A DNA stretch of 64,000 bases from Methylophilus methylotrophus DSM 46235 = ATCC 53528. GTDB lineage: Bacteria > Pseudomonadota > Gammaproteobacteria > Burkholderiales > Methylophilaceae. How positions within the stretch are numbered: the stretch's first letter is position 1; each line of letters begins with the position of its first letter. The translations under genes were made by a program, and so were the position numbers. The DNA is taken from positions 62,001-126,000 of the forward strand of contig NZ_KB905143.1 of NCBI RefSeq assembly GCF_000378225.1, read 5' to 3'. The notes below the pieces were generated by a model. The model made no database searches. It was not told the DNA's origin and was given only the letters and a program-made list of their open reading frames with translations. This document shows, in pieces, positions 46,385-55,699 of this stretch.

Positions 46385-47305
46385 TTAGAAAAACTGGTCA
46401 CCCACCTGCACGTGCTGACCTTGTACAAACTGCTGTGCCGTTTGCCGTTTGCCGCCAGGCATTTGCAGCTCATGAATTTCCAATACGCCTTCACCACAAG
46501 CCACACGTAAAGGCTGTGTTTCAAGCACCCTCCCAGGCTGGCCTTGCCCATTTTCCGCCTGCGCAAACCATATTTTGCAGACCTGCTCTTTAAATTTGGC
46601 TGTGGCGACGGGAAACGGATTAAAGGCTCGTACCTGACGCGAAAGTTGTTGTGCTGGCTGAGTCCAATCGATGGCCGATTCCGACTTTTCCACCTTGTGG
46701 GCATAGGTCACCAGCGACTCATCCTGCACTTCAGAAGCTAATTGGCCGGTGGTTTGCAATGTGTGCATCGCCTCGACCATCAAACGCGCACCCTCACGGC
46801 TGATCGCATCATGCAGGCTCTGTGTAGTGTCAGCTTCGGTAATGGCAGTAGACCATTTGCTGACCATATTGCCCGCATCCAGCTTGGGCACCACTTCCAT
46901 AATTGTGACCCCGGTCTCGGCATCGCCCGCTAGGATGGCTCTATGAATAGGCGCGGCGCCACGCCAGCGCGGTAGCAATGAGCCATGAATGTTATAACAG
47001 CCTTTGGAAGGCAAACTCAACACGGCAGTTGGAATAATCAGGCCGTACGCCGCCACGATCATCACGTCTGCCTGTGTGGCGGCGAGCTCAGCTTGCACTT
47101 CGGCTGGTTTGAGGCTTTCCGGCTGAAACACTCGCAAGCCATGCTGGAGTGCTAGTTGCTTGACCGGGCTGGCTTTGAGTTGCATACCGCGTCCGGCAGG
47201 ACGATCCGGCTGCGTGAGCACCATGACAATCTCATGCCCTGCATCTATCAAGCCTTGTAAGGCAGGCACGGCAAACTCCGGGGTCCCGGCATAAATAATT
47301 CGCAT
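46385..47305 (-). CDS. fmt: Methionyl-tRNA formyltransferase
   Basis: The 306-residue product matches Fmt: MRIIYAGTPEFAVPALQGLI, the formyl-donor binding NIHGSLLPRWRGAAPIHRAI and the C-terminal OB-type domain (FNPFPVATAKF). It transfers formyl from 10-formyl-tetrahydrofolate to initiator Met-tRNA. It follows def by 20 bases; def-fmt is the standard operon for N-formyl processing. Confidence 0.96.
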   Translation of the reverse strand: MRIIYAGTPEFAVPALQGLIDAGHEIVMVLTQPDRPAGRGMQLKASPVKQLALQHGLRVFQPESLKPAEVQAELAATQADVMIVAAYGLIIPTAVLSLPSKGCYNIHGSLLPRWRGAAPIHRAILAGDAETGVTIMEVVPKLDAGNMVSKWSTAITEADTTQSLHDAISREGARLMVEAMHTLQTTGQLASEVQDESLVTYAHKVEKSESAIDWTQPAQQLSRQVRAFNPFPVATAKFKEQVCKIWFAQAENGQGQPGRVLETQPLRVACGEGVLEIHELQMPGGKRQTAQQFVQGQHVQVGDQFF

Positions 47306-47325
47306 ATGATTTCTATGTTCCGTGC

Positions 47326-47841
47326 TTAGTAACTGTTGCGCTCGATTTCACGCGCATGCTTGACCATTTTGGTGCGGATACGATTCCGTTTGAGTGGGGA
47401 CAGATACTCCACAAACACCTTGCCTTTGAGGTGATCCATTTCGTGCTGGATACACACACTGAGCAGGCCATCTGCATCCAGCTTGAAGGTTTTGCCATGC
47501 ACGTCCTGCGCTTCAACAGTAATGAATTCAGCACGTGTGACACTCTCGTAAATGCCGGGCACGGATAAGCAGCCCTCTTCATAATCCTGGCTGCCAGACT
47601 GGGCAATGATTTTGGGATTGATCAATACCAGCAAATCGTCCTTTTCCTTGCTTAAATCAATCACAATCAGCTGGATATGACGGTCAACCTGGGTCGCCGC
47701 CAGGCCTATGCCTGGCGCATCATACATGGTCTCCGCCATATCGCTTACCAGTTGCTGCAAGGCCTCATCAAACACTTGCACGGGCTTGGCCACAGTGTGC
47801 AAGCGCGGATCCGGATATTGCAAAATTGGAAGGTGTGCCAT
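47326..47841 (-). CDS. def: Peptide deformylase
   Basis: The 171-residue metalloenzyme removes the formyl group from nascent proteins. All three motifs are present: [18 protein letters not shown] (ligand Cys91) and QHEMDHLKG (His133, Glu134, His137). It is the first gene of the def-fmt operon and is divergent from the LysM gene. Confidence 0.96.
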   Translation of the reverse strand: MAHLPILQYPDPRLHTVAKPVQVFDEALQQLVSDMAETMYDAPGIGLAATQVDRHIQLIVIDLSKEKDDLLVLINPKIIAQSGSQDYEEGCLSVPGIYESVTRAEFITVEAQDVHGKTFKLDADGLLSVCIQHEMDHLKGKVFVEYLSPLKRNRIRTKMVKHAREIERNSY

Positions 47842-48008
47842 GCTCTAGAAATCTTTCCATTCAAATAGTTTGCGGGAAAACAGGGCAAAACGCCCTTTTT
47901 TCACCTTGATCAGAACTTTAAACCCATGCTAGATTGGTCGACATTGCGCAGACGCGGCGCACCGTGAGTGCTGCCATCCTTTTCAGCTGCATAGTACAGA
48001 GACGCCCC

Positions 48009-49043
48009 ATGACCAAAATTGTTCAAATTATAACCTCGCTTGCCCTGGCTTGTTGCAGCTTGTTGGCGCAGGCAGAAGAAATTCCACTGCGCGCGCACCA
48101 TCCGGACCGCCATGTCGTGGTCAAAGGCGATACGCTATGGGATATTTCTGCCAAGTTTCTCAAAAACCCATGGCAATGGCCGCAAATCTGGCAACTTAAC
48201 CGTGAACGCATTAAAAACCCACACTGGATTTACCCAGGGGATGTGATTGTGCTGGATACCAGCAGCGGCAAACCCGTGCTGAAACTGGTGCGTGAATCGG
48301 TCACGCTCGAGCCAGGCATCATCGTGACGCCGATCAAAGGCGATGCGATTCCGGCGATACAGCCCAGTACCATCCTGCCATTTTTGACCAAGCCCATGCT
48401 CATCTCGCCCGAAAACTTGAAAGCGGCGCCAAGGATAGTCGCAGCACAAGAGGAGCGAGAAATTTTAAGTCCCGGCACGCACATTTATGTACAAGGGTTA
48501 CCTGAGTCAAACAGAAACGTGTGGGCGATTTACCGTGAAGGCGAACCGGTCAAGGATCCGGAAACCGGCGAACTGCTTGGCAATGAAGCACATTACCTCG
48601 GTGAAGCCAGACTGTTACGCCCTGGCCAGCCGGCAACATTAACAGTCACACAAGCCAAGGAAGAAATTGCTGTTAAGGACAAACTGATTGCGGTGGAAGA
48701 TGAACTAACGCCTGCTTACATTCCGCATGCGCCTGAAACGCAGATACAGGGACAGATTGCACGTGTCAGCCAGGGCATTAATGAAACCGGTTATGGCCGT
48801 GTCGTGGTGCTCAACCGCGGCGAAGAACAGGGCCTGGAACGCGGCCATGTATTATCTGTGCTGCGCAAGGGCGTGAATATGGTGGACCCGGAATCCGACC
48901 CCAAAAAACCAGTCAACATACAGTTACCCGATGAGCCGGTCGGCCTGGTGATGGTGTTCAAGACCTTCCCCAAACTGTCTTACGCCCTGGTGATGCAGGC
49001 CTCACAGCCTATCCATACCGAAGACGTTGTACGCACCCCATAA
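48009..49043 (+). CDS. LysM-domain exported protein
   Basis: The ATG at 48009 (MTKIVQIITSLALACCSLLA) starts with a signal peptide; upstream frame codons are probably not translated. The 344-residue product has a LysM peptidoglycan-binding domain at about 35-85 (HVVVKGDTLWDISAKFLKNP, RIKNPHWIYPGDVIVLD) and a C-terminal region typical of the LysM protein encoded before dprA in betaproteobacteria. It is predicted periplasmic and peptidoglycan-associated; no enzymatic motif is visible. Confidence 0.88.
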   Translation: MTKIVQIITSLALACCSLLAQAEEIPLRAHHPDRHVVVKGDTLWDISAKFLKNPWQWPQIWQLNRERIKNPHWIYPGDVIVLDTSSGKPVLKLVRESVTLEPGIIVTPIKGDAIPAIQPSTILPFLTKPMLISPENLKAAPRIVAAQEEREILSPGTHIYVQGLPESNRNVWAIYREGEPVKDPETGELLGNEAHYLGEARLLRPGQPATLTVTQAKEEIAVKDKLIAVEDELTPAYIPHAPETQIQGQIARVSQGINETGYGRVVVLNRGEEQGLERGHVLSVLRKGVNMVDPESDPKKPVNIQLPDEPVGLVMVFKTFPKLSYALVMQASQPIHTEDVVRTP

Positions 49044-49058
49044 CCTGTCAGCAATCGC

Positions 49059-50171
49059 GTGACCTTAACAACCAATCAACTCACGCCTTGGATTGCGCTT
49101 AGCCTGGTTGACGGGCTAGGCAGCGTCACTTATTGCCAGTTGCTATTACGCTTTCAAACGCCAGAAGCGGTTTTGGCAGCGCCCTATACCGCCCTGCGCG
49201 AGATTGTTAACAAAGAGGTCGCTGATGGCATCCAGAAAGCCATGGATGATCCACATATTGCACTCACACTGGACTGGCTGACGCAAACGGATAACCACCT
49301 GATTACCCTGGGCGACCCTTATTACCCGCAGCGACTGCTGGAAACTGACCAGCCCCCGCCAGTACTATATGCCAAGGGCAACTTGCAAATGCTCAAACGT
49401 CCTGGCATGGCAATTGTCGGTAGCAGACATGCGACCCCACAGGGTGAAGCCACTGCCGAAAATTTTGCCGAGAGCTTGTGCCGTGCAGGATTTGCCGTCG
49501 TCAGCGGATTGGCCCTGGGCATCGATGGCGCCGCACACCGCGGCGCGTTGAAAGCGGATGGCGCGACGATTGCTGTGGTTGGCACCGGGCTGGATATTGT
49601 TTATCCGGCTAAACATAAGGCCTTAGCGCACCAGATTGCCAAATACGGGCTACTGCTTTCCGAATATCCGCTGGGCACCCCATCCCTCACGCACAATTTT
49701 CCGCGCCGCAACCGTATTATCAGCGGATTATCTGAAGGCTGCCTGGTGGTAGAAGCCAATATTGATAGCGGCTCATTGATTACCGCTAGGCTCGCCACCG
49801 AGCAAGGTCGGGAAGTGTTTGCCATTCCGGGCTCAATTCACTCCCCAGTGGCCAAGGGGTGCCATGCATTGATTAAGCAAGGCGCAAAACTGGTGGAATC
49901 CACCGACGATATTGTGAGCGAATTGCGTCATGTCCGCCTGCCAAACCCGGCAGTTTCGATTAGCCCGAATGGGCCATTACCCGATTGGACTAATCTACCC
50001 GCAGAAGCAAGCCCTGTATTGGCCTGCATGGGATTTGACCCTCTCTTCGCCGAGCAGATTGCGGCGCGCTCAGGCTTGACGCCCGAACAAGTTTCCACCA
50101 TGCTAACACTACTTGAATTAGAAGGTGTGGTTAGCCATCTCGCCAACGGTCAATTCCAACGACTGGCTTAA
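49059..50171 (+). CDS. dprA: DNA-processing protein DprA
   Basis: The 370-residue product begins at a GTG (MTLTTNQLTPWIALSLVDGL). It has the Rossmann-like core GSRHATPQGEATAENFAESL, FAVVSGLALGIDGAAHRGAL, and NFPRRNRIISGLSEGCLVVE, and a C-terminal winged helix (LTPEQVSTMLTLLELEGVVS). DprA loads RecA on incoming single-stranded DNA in natural transformation. It follows the LysM gene by 15 bases and precedes smg by about 50, the usual betaproteobacterial order. Confidence 0.95.
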   Translation: MTLTTNQLTPWIALSLVDGLGSVTYCQLLLRFQTPEAVLAAPYTALREIVNKEVADGIQKAMDDPHIALTLDWLTQTDNHLITLGDPYYPQRLLETDQPPPVLYAKGNLQMLKRPGMAIVGSRHATPQGEATAENFAESLCRAGFAVVSGLALGIDGAAHRGALKADGATIAVVGTGLDIVYPAKHKALAHQIAKYGLLLSEYPLGTPSLTHNFPRRNRIISGLSEGCLVVEANIDSGSLITARLATEQGREVFAIPGSIHSPVAKGCHALIKQGAKLVESTDDIVSELRHVRLPNPAVSISPNGPLPDWTNLPAEASPVLACMGFDPLFAEQIAARSGLTPEQVSTMLTLLELEGVVSHLANGQFQRLA

Positions 50172-50223
50172 ACCTACCCATAAACGCTGGCAATGTCTCA
50201 GCGTATTTGAGGAGACTATATAC

Positions 50224-50691
50224 ATGTTGGAAGTATTGATATTTATTTATCAAAATTACTGGGACAAACATGATGCGTTGGAGCTGAAAGAAACAGACGA
50301 AACCATCATGGCTTACGAGCTATCCCAGGCTGGATTTAACCATCAGGATATCTTGCACGCGGTGGACTGGGTCAAAGATCTGCGCCGCTCGGTACAACAA
50401 CCGCAATACCAGCAGGACCCAGCGGCAATCCGCGTTTTCTGCGATATGGAACGCAGCAAGATTAATGACGACAGCCTGAATTTCCTGGGCTTGCTGCAAA
50501 GAAGCAACATCATCTCGGCTTATGAGCGCGACCTGATTATTGACCGCGCCATGGTGCTGCCACAGGAAACACTGAGTATGGAAGATATCCGCTGGATCAC
50601 GATGATGGTGTTGTGGGACGAGACCCGTAAACAGGATTACCTGTTTGTCGAAGATGCCTTGTTTAACCCGCAAGGTCTTTCACTGCAATAA
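50224..50691 (+). CDS. smg: Smg family (DUF494) protein
   Basis: The ATG at 50224 follows TGAGGAG and gives the expected N-terminus MLEVLIFIYQNYWD; the open frame upstream overlaps dprA and is not used. The 155-residue product matches Smg (DUF494), a small cytoplasmic protein encoded next to dprA in many proteobacteria. Its function is not established. A terminator follows. Confidence 0.93.
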   Translation: MLEVLIFIYQNYWDKHDALELKETDETIMAYELSQAGFNHQDILHAVDWVKDLRRSVQQPQYQQDPAAIRVFCDMERSKINDDSLNFLGLLQRSNIISAYERDLIIDRAMVLPQETLSMEDIRWITMMVLWDETRKQDYLFVEDALFNPQGLSLQ

Positions 50692-50710
50692 GCGTATGCT
50701 TCAAAAAAAC

Positions 50711-50741
50711 AAAAGCGCGACCATAATCAGGGCGCGCTTTT
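50711..50741. terminator. Bidirectional terminator between smg and metF
   Basis: AAAAGCGCG and CGCGCTTTT form a hairpin with a 13-base loop; A- and T-runs flank it, serving both convergent units. Confidence 0.75.
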
Positions 50742-50752
50742 GTTTTTTATGG

Positions 50753-51580
50753 TTACAGTTGCCGGATAATCTGGCCAATAATGCCAGCCTGGTTCAGCGT
50801 ATAGAAATGCATTTTATCCACGCCAGACGCAATCAGCTTGGCGCAAATATCGGTGACTACATCCACGCCAAAAGCACGTAATGAAGCCAAGTCATCACCA
50901 TAAGCTTCCAGACGTAAACGCAACCAGCGTGGAATCTCTGCACCACATACATTGGAAAAACGCGCCAGCTGCGTGTAATTGTAGATCGGCATGATGCCGG
51001 GAATGATAGGCGCTGTAACACCCATTTTTTGCGCCGCTTCCACAAAACGGAAATACGCATCCATATTGTAAAAGTACTGCGTAATGGCAGAATCGGCACC
51101 GGCATCGATTTTACGTTTGAAGTTTTCCAGGTCTTTTTGTGCAGAACCTGCTTCCGGATGAAACTCAGGGTAAGCCGCCACTTCGAGGTGAAACCAGTCA
51201 CCGGTTTCAGCACGGATAAAACTCACCAGCTCATTGGCATATTTAAAATCGCCAGCACTCACTTCGCCTGAAGGGATATCGCCGCGCAAGGTGACCAGTC
51301 GCTTGATGCCTTTGGCTTGATAAGCCTGTAATAACTCACGAATTTCTTCTTTACTAGAGGAAATACAGGAAATATGAGGTGCTGCCCCATGGCCTTCCGC
51401 CTGGATTTCCAGCACGCTTTCCATGGTACGGTCACGCGTGGAGCCACCTGCGCCAAAAGTGACCGAGAAAAATTCGGGTGAAAATGCCGCCAGCTCATTG
51501 CGCACATTGCGCAGATTGGCCATGCCTTCTACCGTCTTGGGCGGGAAGAATTCAAAACTGTAAGAGATATTATTATTCAC
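50753..51580 (-). CDS. metF: 5,10-Methylenetetrahydrofolate reductase
   Basis: The 275-residue FAD enzyme reduces methylene-THF to methyl-THF for methionine synthesis. Visible features are the N-terminal YSFEFFPPKTVEGMANLRNV with the catalytic Glu, FFSVTFGAGGSTRDRT, VAAYPEFHPEAG and TQYFYNMDAYFRFV. It is the last gene of the ahcY-membrane protein-metF operon and is presumably under the SAH riboswitch in front of ahcY. Confidence 0.95.
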   Translation of the reverse strand: MNNNISYSFEFFPPKTVEGMANLRNVRNELAAFSPEFFSVTFGAGGSTRDRTMESVLEIQAEGHGAAPHISCISSSKEEIRELLQAYQAKGIKRLVTLRGDIPSGEVSAGDFKYANELVSFIRAETGDWFHLEVAAYPEFHPEAGSAQKDLENFKRKIDAGADSAITQYFYNMDAYFRFVEAAQKMGVTAPIIPGIMPIYNYTQLARFSNVCGAEIPRWLRLRLEAYGDDLASLRAFGVDVVTDICAKLIASGVDKMHFYTLNQAGIIGQIIRQL

Positions 51581-51632
51581 TTGTTTAATCTTTATCTATT
51601 TGCGCTTGACGCGACGCCAGCTGGCTGAGCAT

Positions 51633-51983
51633 TTAATCCTTGCCATCCACGACAATCGCGCTGAGCACGCCCGAAATCAGACTGTAGACCAGTGCACCAA
51701 CCACGCCGATGAGGATAGAGCTGACCGAAAAACCTTCCAGGTAATTGCCCACCGCCCAAAAAAGCAGTCCGTTAATGACCAGTATAAACAGGCCCAGCGT
51801 CAATAAGGTGATGGGCAAGGTCAGAATAACCAACAGCGGTTTAATCAACACATTGACCAGGCCAATCACCAAGGCTGCCACCAATGCCGCTTTAAAGTTC
51901 GCCACATGAATGCCAGGCACCAGGTAGGTGACTGATATCAGCGCGACTGCATTCAAAACCCAGACAACTAGCAATCTAAACAT
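51633..51983 (-). CDS. Phage-holin-like four-helix membrane protein (Mycobacterium 4 TMS type)
   Basis: The 116-residue product has four membrane helices (LLVVWVLNAVALISVTYLVP; AALVAALVIGLVNVLIKPLL; LPITLLTLGLFILVINGLLF; SILIGVVGALVYSLISGVLS). It matches the small phage-holin-IV-like family that is found between ahcY and metF in many betaproteobacteria. No lytic function is implied. Its conserved place in this operon suggests a link with methyl-cycle metabolites, but no role is established. Confidence 0.88.
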   Translation of the reverse strand: MFRLLVVWVLNAVALISVTYLVPGIHVANFKAALVAALVIGLVNVLIKPLLVILTLPITLLTLGLFILVINGLLFWAVGNYLEGFSVSSILIGVVGALVYSLISGVLSAIVVDGKD

Positions 51984-52071
51984 GTTGACTCCTCAGGATG
52001 ATGTGAGGGGAGTGTACACCGAAACCATCGCCAGGACATCTGGCGATGGCTCCAAGTGTGGATACCGCGGT

Positions 52072-53481
52072 TTAGTATCTGTAATGATCTGGCTTGTATG
52101 GGCCGTTTTTGTTCACGCCAATATAAGCTGCTTGTGCATCCGTCAAAGTAGTCAATTGTGCATTGAGTTTCTTCAATTGCAAGATCGCCACTTTTTCATC
52201 CAGGTGCTTAGGTAAAGTGTAAACACCTACCGGATACTTGCTGGTTTGCGTAAACAACTCGATTTGCGCAATCGTCTGGTTGGCAAAGCTTGAGCTCATG
52301 ACATAGCTTGGGTGGCCAGTACCGCAACCCAAGTTGACCAGACGGCCTTTTGCCAGCAGGATAATACGCTTGCCGTCAGGGAAAATGACGTGGTCCACTT
52401 GTGGCTTGATTTCTTCCCACTGGTATTTTTCAATGCTGGCAACATCGATTTCGTTATCGAAGTGGCCAATGTTACACACAATGGCCTGGTCTTTCATTTT
52501 GGCCATATGCTCATGCGTAATGACATGGTAGTTACCGGTGGCTGTGACAAAAATATCGGCATGCTCAGCCGCATAATCCATGGTAACGACACGGTAGCCT
52601 TCCATGGCTGCCTGCAAGGCACAAATCGGGTCAATCTCAGTCACCCACACTTGGGCAGACAACGCGCGCAAAGCCTGTGCAGAACCTTTACCCACGTCAC
52701 CGTAACCGGCTACGACGGCAATTTTACCGGCGATCATCACGTCAGTCGCACGCTTGATACCGTCTACTAATGATTCACGGCAGCCATACAGGTTGTCGAA
52801 TTTTGACTTGGTGACAGAGTCGTTGACGTTGATCGCCGGGAAGGCCAGCTTGCCTTCTTTGTGCATTTGGTACAAACGGTGCACGCCAGTGGTGGTTTCT
52901 TCGGTCACGCCTTTGATTGCAGCCAAACGCACGGAGTACCAGTTTGGGTCTGTTTTCAGCTTGGCTTTAATCGCGTTGAACAAACAGATTTCTTCTTCAG
53001 AGGTCGGATTGGCCACCACAGATAAATCTTTTTCAGCACGAGTACCCAGGTGTAACAATAAAGTCGCATCACCACCATCATCCAGAATCATGTTGGAGTA
53101 GCCACCGTCAGTCCATTCAAAAATACGGTGAGTGTAATCCCAGTACTCCTCCAGTGATTCACCTTTGACGGCAAATACGGCAGTCCCGGTCGCAGCAATC
53201 GCAGCCGCAGCATGGTCTTGGGTAGAGAAAATATTACAGGAAGCCCAGCGCACTTCAGCACCCAAATCCTTCAGGGTTTCAATCAGTACAGCGGTCTGGA
53301 TAGTCATATGCAAGGAGCCAGTGATACGGGCGCCTTTGAGCGGTTGTTGAGCAGCATATTCTTCACGAATCGCCATCAAGCCTGGCATTTCAGTCTCGGC
53401 AATCGCAATCTCCTTGCGACCCCAGCCAGCCAATGACATATCAGCAACAACGTAATCTTTGATATCAGCTACAGTATTCAT
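52072..53481 (-). CDS. ahcY: S-adenosylhomocysteinase
   Basis: The 469-residue NAD-dependent enzyme hydrolyses SAH to adenosine and homocysteine. Visible features are [35 protein letters not shown], the NAD site [19 protein letters not shown] and the C-terminal KPDHYRY. Length matches the longer class with the internal insertion. It is the first gene of a three-gene operon and lies about 100 bases after a SAH riboswitch, so it is induced when SAH accumulates. Confidence 0.97.
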   Translation of the reverse strand: MNTVADIKDYVVADMSLAGWGRKEIAIAETEMPGLMAIREEYAAQQPLKGARITGSLHMTIQTAVLIETLKDLGAEVRWASCNIFSTQDHAAAAIAATGTAVFAVKGESLEEYWDYTHRIFEWTDGGYSNMILDDGGDATLLLHLGTRAEKDLSVVANPTSEEEICLFNAIKAKLKTDPNWYSVRLAAIKGVTEETTTGVHRLYQMHKEGKLAFPAINVNDSVTKSKFDNLYGCRESLVDGIKRATDVMIAGKIAVVAGYGDVGKGSAQALRALSAQVWVTEIDPICALQAAMEGYRVVTMDYAAEHADIFVTATGNYHVITHEHMAKMKDQAIVCNIGHFDNEIDVASIEKYQWEEIKPQVDHVIFPDGKRIILLAKGRLVNLGCGTGHPSYVMSSSFANQTIAQIELFTQTSKYPVGVYTLPKHLDEKVAILQLKKLNAQLTTLTDAQAAYIGVNKNGPYKPDHYRY

Positions 53482-53578
53482 GTTTCAATCCTTAAAAAAT
53501 ATGAAAACTGAGCAGGAAATGTTCATAAGAACCGGGGAAACGTTTGTTCACCTTTTTTCCGTGCTCGCACAGTGAAAA

Positions 53579-53652
53579 GTGAACGCCGTTAAGATGCTTT
53601 GCAGCAAATGCTCTGAGCCTGGGAGCCGAATGACTCTCGCAGCGTTCCTCAG
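53579..53652 (-). promoter_or_regulatory. SAH riboswitch upstream of ahcY
   Basis: On the minus strand the sequence CTGAGGAACGCTGCGAG, then CCCAGGCTCAG, then AACGGCGTTCAC matches the conserved SAH riboswitch blocks. Outer helix CTGAG/CTCAG and pseudoknot GAACGC/GCGTTC are both complementary. SAH binding activates downstream methyl-cycle genes in this class. Confidence 0.92.
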
Positions 53653-53661
53653 AAGTTGCGG

Positions 53662-53690
53662 ATTATACGCTAACCCTGGCATTTTACAAA
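53662..53690 (-). promoter_or_regulatory. Promoter of the ahcY operon
   Basis: TATAAT at 53667-53662 (minus) is preceded after 16 bases by TTGTAA. Transcription would begin a few bases before the riboswitch. Confidence 0.7.
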
Positions 53691-53705
53691 AAAGCCAGCG
53701 CTGGC
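53688..53705 (-). terminator. Palindromic hairpin just upstream of the ahcY promoter
   Basis: GCCAGCGCTGGC followed by TTTTTT on the minus strand. It may insulate the ahcY promoter from upstream transcription, or be an operator near its -35. Confidence 0.5.
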
Positions 53706-53881
53706 AAACTTTAAACAAAGGGATTATTCCCGCGTAAATAAACCGCTAAATCGGGTGTGATAAGTGAATTTATAAACTGACGTCATTCCTCCCTGTTACT
53801 CTGCAAAATCATTGTCATACACCTATGCCATGATGTCATCACAGCAACACTCAAGACAACAGATTAGGAAAGGTGGTTCGC

Positions 53882-54031
53882 ATGACGATGTATCAAGTAA
53901 TGGATGAAGAGAACCATTGCATCGCAACCTTTCATCATTTTCAGGAAGCGATATATACCGCACAAGACTTTACCTTGTGGGATGATGAACATTACTACCA
54001 TGTTGAAGAACTCGACATGGCAGTGGCTTAA
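53882..54031 (+). CDS. Small acidic protein, 49 codons
   Basis: The frame starts MTMYQVMDEENHCIATFHHF and ends ELDMAVA; it is rich in Asp, Glu, His and Tyr. AAAGGTGG lies 5 bases before the ATG, and a strong terminator follows 56 bases after the stop, so it looks like a complete free-standing gene. It has no membrane helix and no recognised family. Similar lone small acidic ORFs are easily missed in annotation. Confidence rests on the site-frame-terminator arrangement only. Confidence 0.65.
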   Translation: MTMYQVMDEENHCIATFHHFQEAIYTAQDFTLWDDEHYYHVEELDMAVA

Positions 54032-54087
54032 GCGATTGCAATATTGGATTAAATTCGCATAGATGTAATTCAAAAGTGATTTAAAGC

Positions 54088-54113
54088 AAAAGCGCCCGGT
54101 TGGGCGCTTTTTT
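54088..54113 (+). terminator. Terminator after the small gene
   Basis: AAAAGCGCCC-GGTT-GGGCGCTTTTTT hairpin with T-run; also usable on the minus strand after the trypsin-like gene. Confidence 0.9.
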
Positions 54114-54177
54114 ATTGCTCAATACTTATACTTAGTTGACTGATTATCCCTGAGCTGATGGTCTCGTTACGAAATAT

Positions 54178-55185
54178 TCATGGCAAGCTTTTCATGGCTA
54201 CCTTAAGCTCTTCTGCCTTTTCAGTATCCAGATGGCTTAATGTATCTACTCGCGCCATTGCCTCGCCATGATTACCACTGGCTTCAGCAATCATCGCCAG
54301 GTAGTAAAAAGCCTGGCTATGCTGGTCGTTCATACTGATCACACGGTGCAGATGTTGTTCAGCAGTGGTGAAATCCTTTGTTTCATACTCTGCAGCGGCC
54401 AGGTAAAACCAGGCCTCGGTGTTTTGTGGCTCTTTCGCAGTCCATTGCTCTGCAATCACCTTGAGGCCTTTCCAGTCTTTGTGCAGGTAGGGAAAAACCA
54501 CTTTCATAAAGTAAGGCCACTCGGCAGCCGGTTTGCCCCAGAATGGCAGTTCGCTCTTCACTACAATGGGTCCTGCCGGTTTGCTGATCAATGCTTGGAT
54601 CCAATCGACTGACATATAGTAGTAATAGGCGTCCTTACCTGGGCTTTTAAGCGTAATCAAACCAACCAATGCGCCGCTGTCATCAAACAGGCCACCGCCA
54701 CTAGCTCCCTGCCTAAAGGTACTGGTCGCACGCACGATGACAGAATCATCCATGGTAAACAGGCCCTTAACGACACCGCTGGTGCTCACTGGTGCAGGGA
54801 CAAAACTTGGGTAGCCAATGGTGAATACAGGTTGCTCATATTTAAGCTCACGGCTAGATTTCATGGTCACTGGCGTCAGAGGCAAATCTTCCATTTGCAG
54901 CATGCAGACATCGTGCTCCCAATCTGGCTTGACGCCGACTGCGTGATAAGCCGCCCCGCCACTCACTACGCTGATACTGCTGGCATTCGCAACCACATGG
55001 CAGTTAGTTACTACCTGGTTTTCAGCGACCACCACGCCAGAGCCCAAACCATATTGACCGTTTTTCAGGCCAACTTGCACGCGTAACACACGACTGTTCA
55101 AATCCTGAACCAGTCCATCGGCTGGTTCCGCCATCAGCGGTACACTTAAGCACGCTAACAATAATCCGATCATTAACTTCGTCAT
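54178..55185 (-). CDS. Exported trypsin-like serine protease with TPR tail
   Basis: The ATG at 55185 has GGAG six bases upstream and opens a signal peptide (MTKLMIGLLLACLSVPLMA). The 335-residue product has a trypsin-like domain with His63 in VVTNCHVVA, Asp92 in EHDVCML and Ser162 in RQGASGGGLFDDSG. From about 245 tetratricopeptide-like repeats follow (NTEAWFYLAAAEYETKDFTT, SQAFYYLAMIAEASGNHGEA). It has no PDZ domain, unlike DegP/DegS. A periplasmic protease with TPR-mediated partner binding is inferred; its target is unknown. Confidence 0.87.
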   Translation of the reverse strand: MTKLMIGLLLACLSVPLMAEPADGLVQDLNSRVLRVQVGLKNGQYGLGSGVVVAENQVVTNCHVVANASSISVVSGGAAYHAVGVKPDWEHDVCMLQMEDLPLTPVTMKSSRELKYEQPVFTIGYPSFVPAPVSTSGVVKGLFTMDDSVIVRATSTFRQGASGGGLFDDSGALVGLITLKSPGKDAYYYYMSVDWIQALISKPAGPIVVKSELPFWGKPAAEWPYFMKVVFPYLHKDWKGLKVIAEQWTAKEPQNTEAWFYLAAAEYETKDFTTAEQHLHRVISMNDQHSQAFYYLAMIAEASGNHGEAMARVDTLSHLDTEKAEELKVAMKSLP

Positions 55186-55699
55186 GTTGTGCTCCAATCC
55201 GTGGCGCCCGGGGCAATGACCCAATGGGCATTAAGTAAGTTGGAAAGCTGTTCAAGCTTGTTTTAGCAAGACGTATTCCAACCATGGAGCTGGCTTTTCC
55301 GCACGTTAAAAACGCTTGGAAAAGCAATGCCAAAATAAAAAATAATCATTAATAATCAATGTGCTAAATACAAAATAACTTTATTTTCATGGATATAACG
55401 GAGTGAGCAAGAGAGTTTTCTAGCGGTGATGCAGCCCAAAATCGCACTATAAAAGTGCACTACCCTTTATGGACGCACAACCAGGAGGCATTCGAGGTTT
55501 AAAGTGGATGCGCAAAAATAGCTAACACCGAAACAGACGCAGAAATGTTGCTTTTTCAGAGCTTAAAACCGATGATGACAGGGTCTAGCCCCAGTTAGCA
55601 CAAGAGATGGGATGGCGACAGTGAGCAATAGAGAATAATAACCAGTTGCACAATACCGAACACAGATGCAGACTCTGCGTGAGTGATCAGGACCCCAGA
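55186..55699. other. Intergenic stretch without a supported gene
   Basis: About 500 bases between two minus-strand genes. It contains AT-rich TAATCATTAATAATCAA near 55345-55362 and no gene, terminator or repeat I can support. Promoters for the protease should be near its left part. Confidence 0.5.

Noticed and set aside
53864-54073. Minus-strand frame of 69 codons
   Set aside because: The opposite strand carries a small gene with ribosome site and terminator; this frame has neither.
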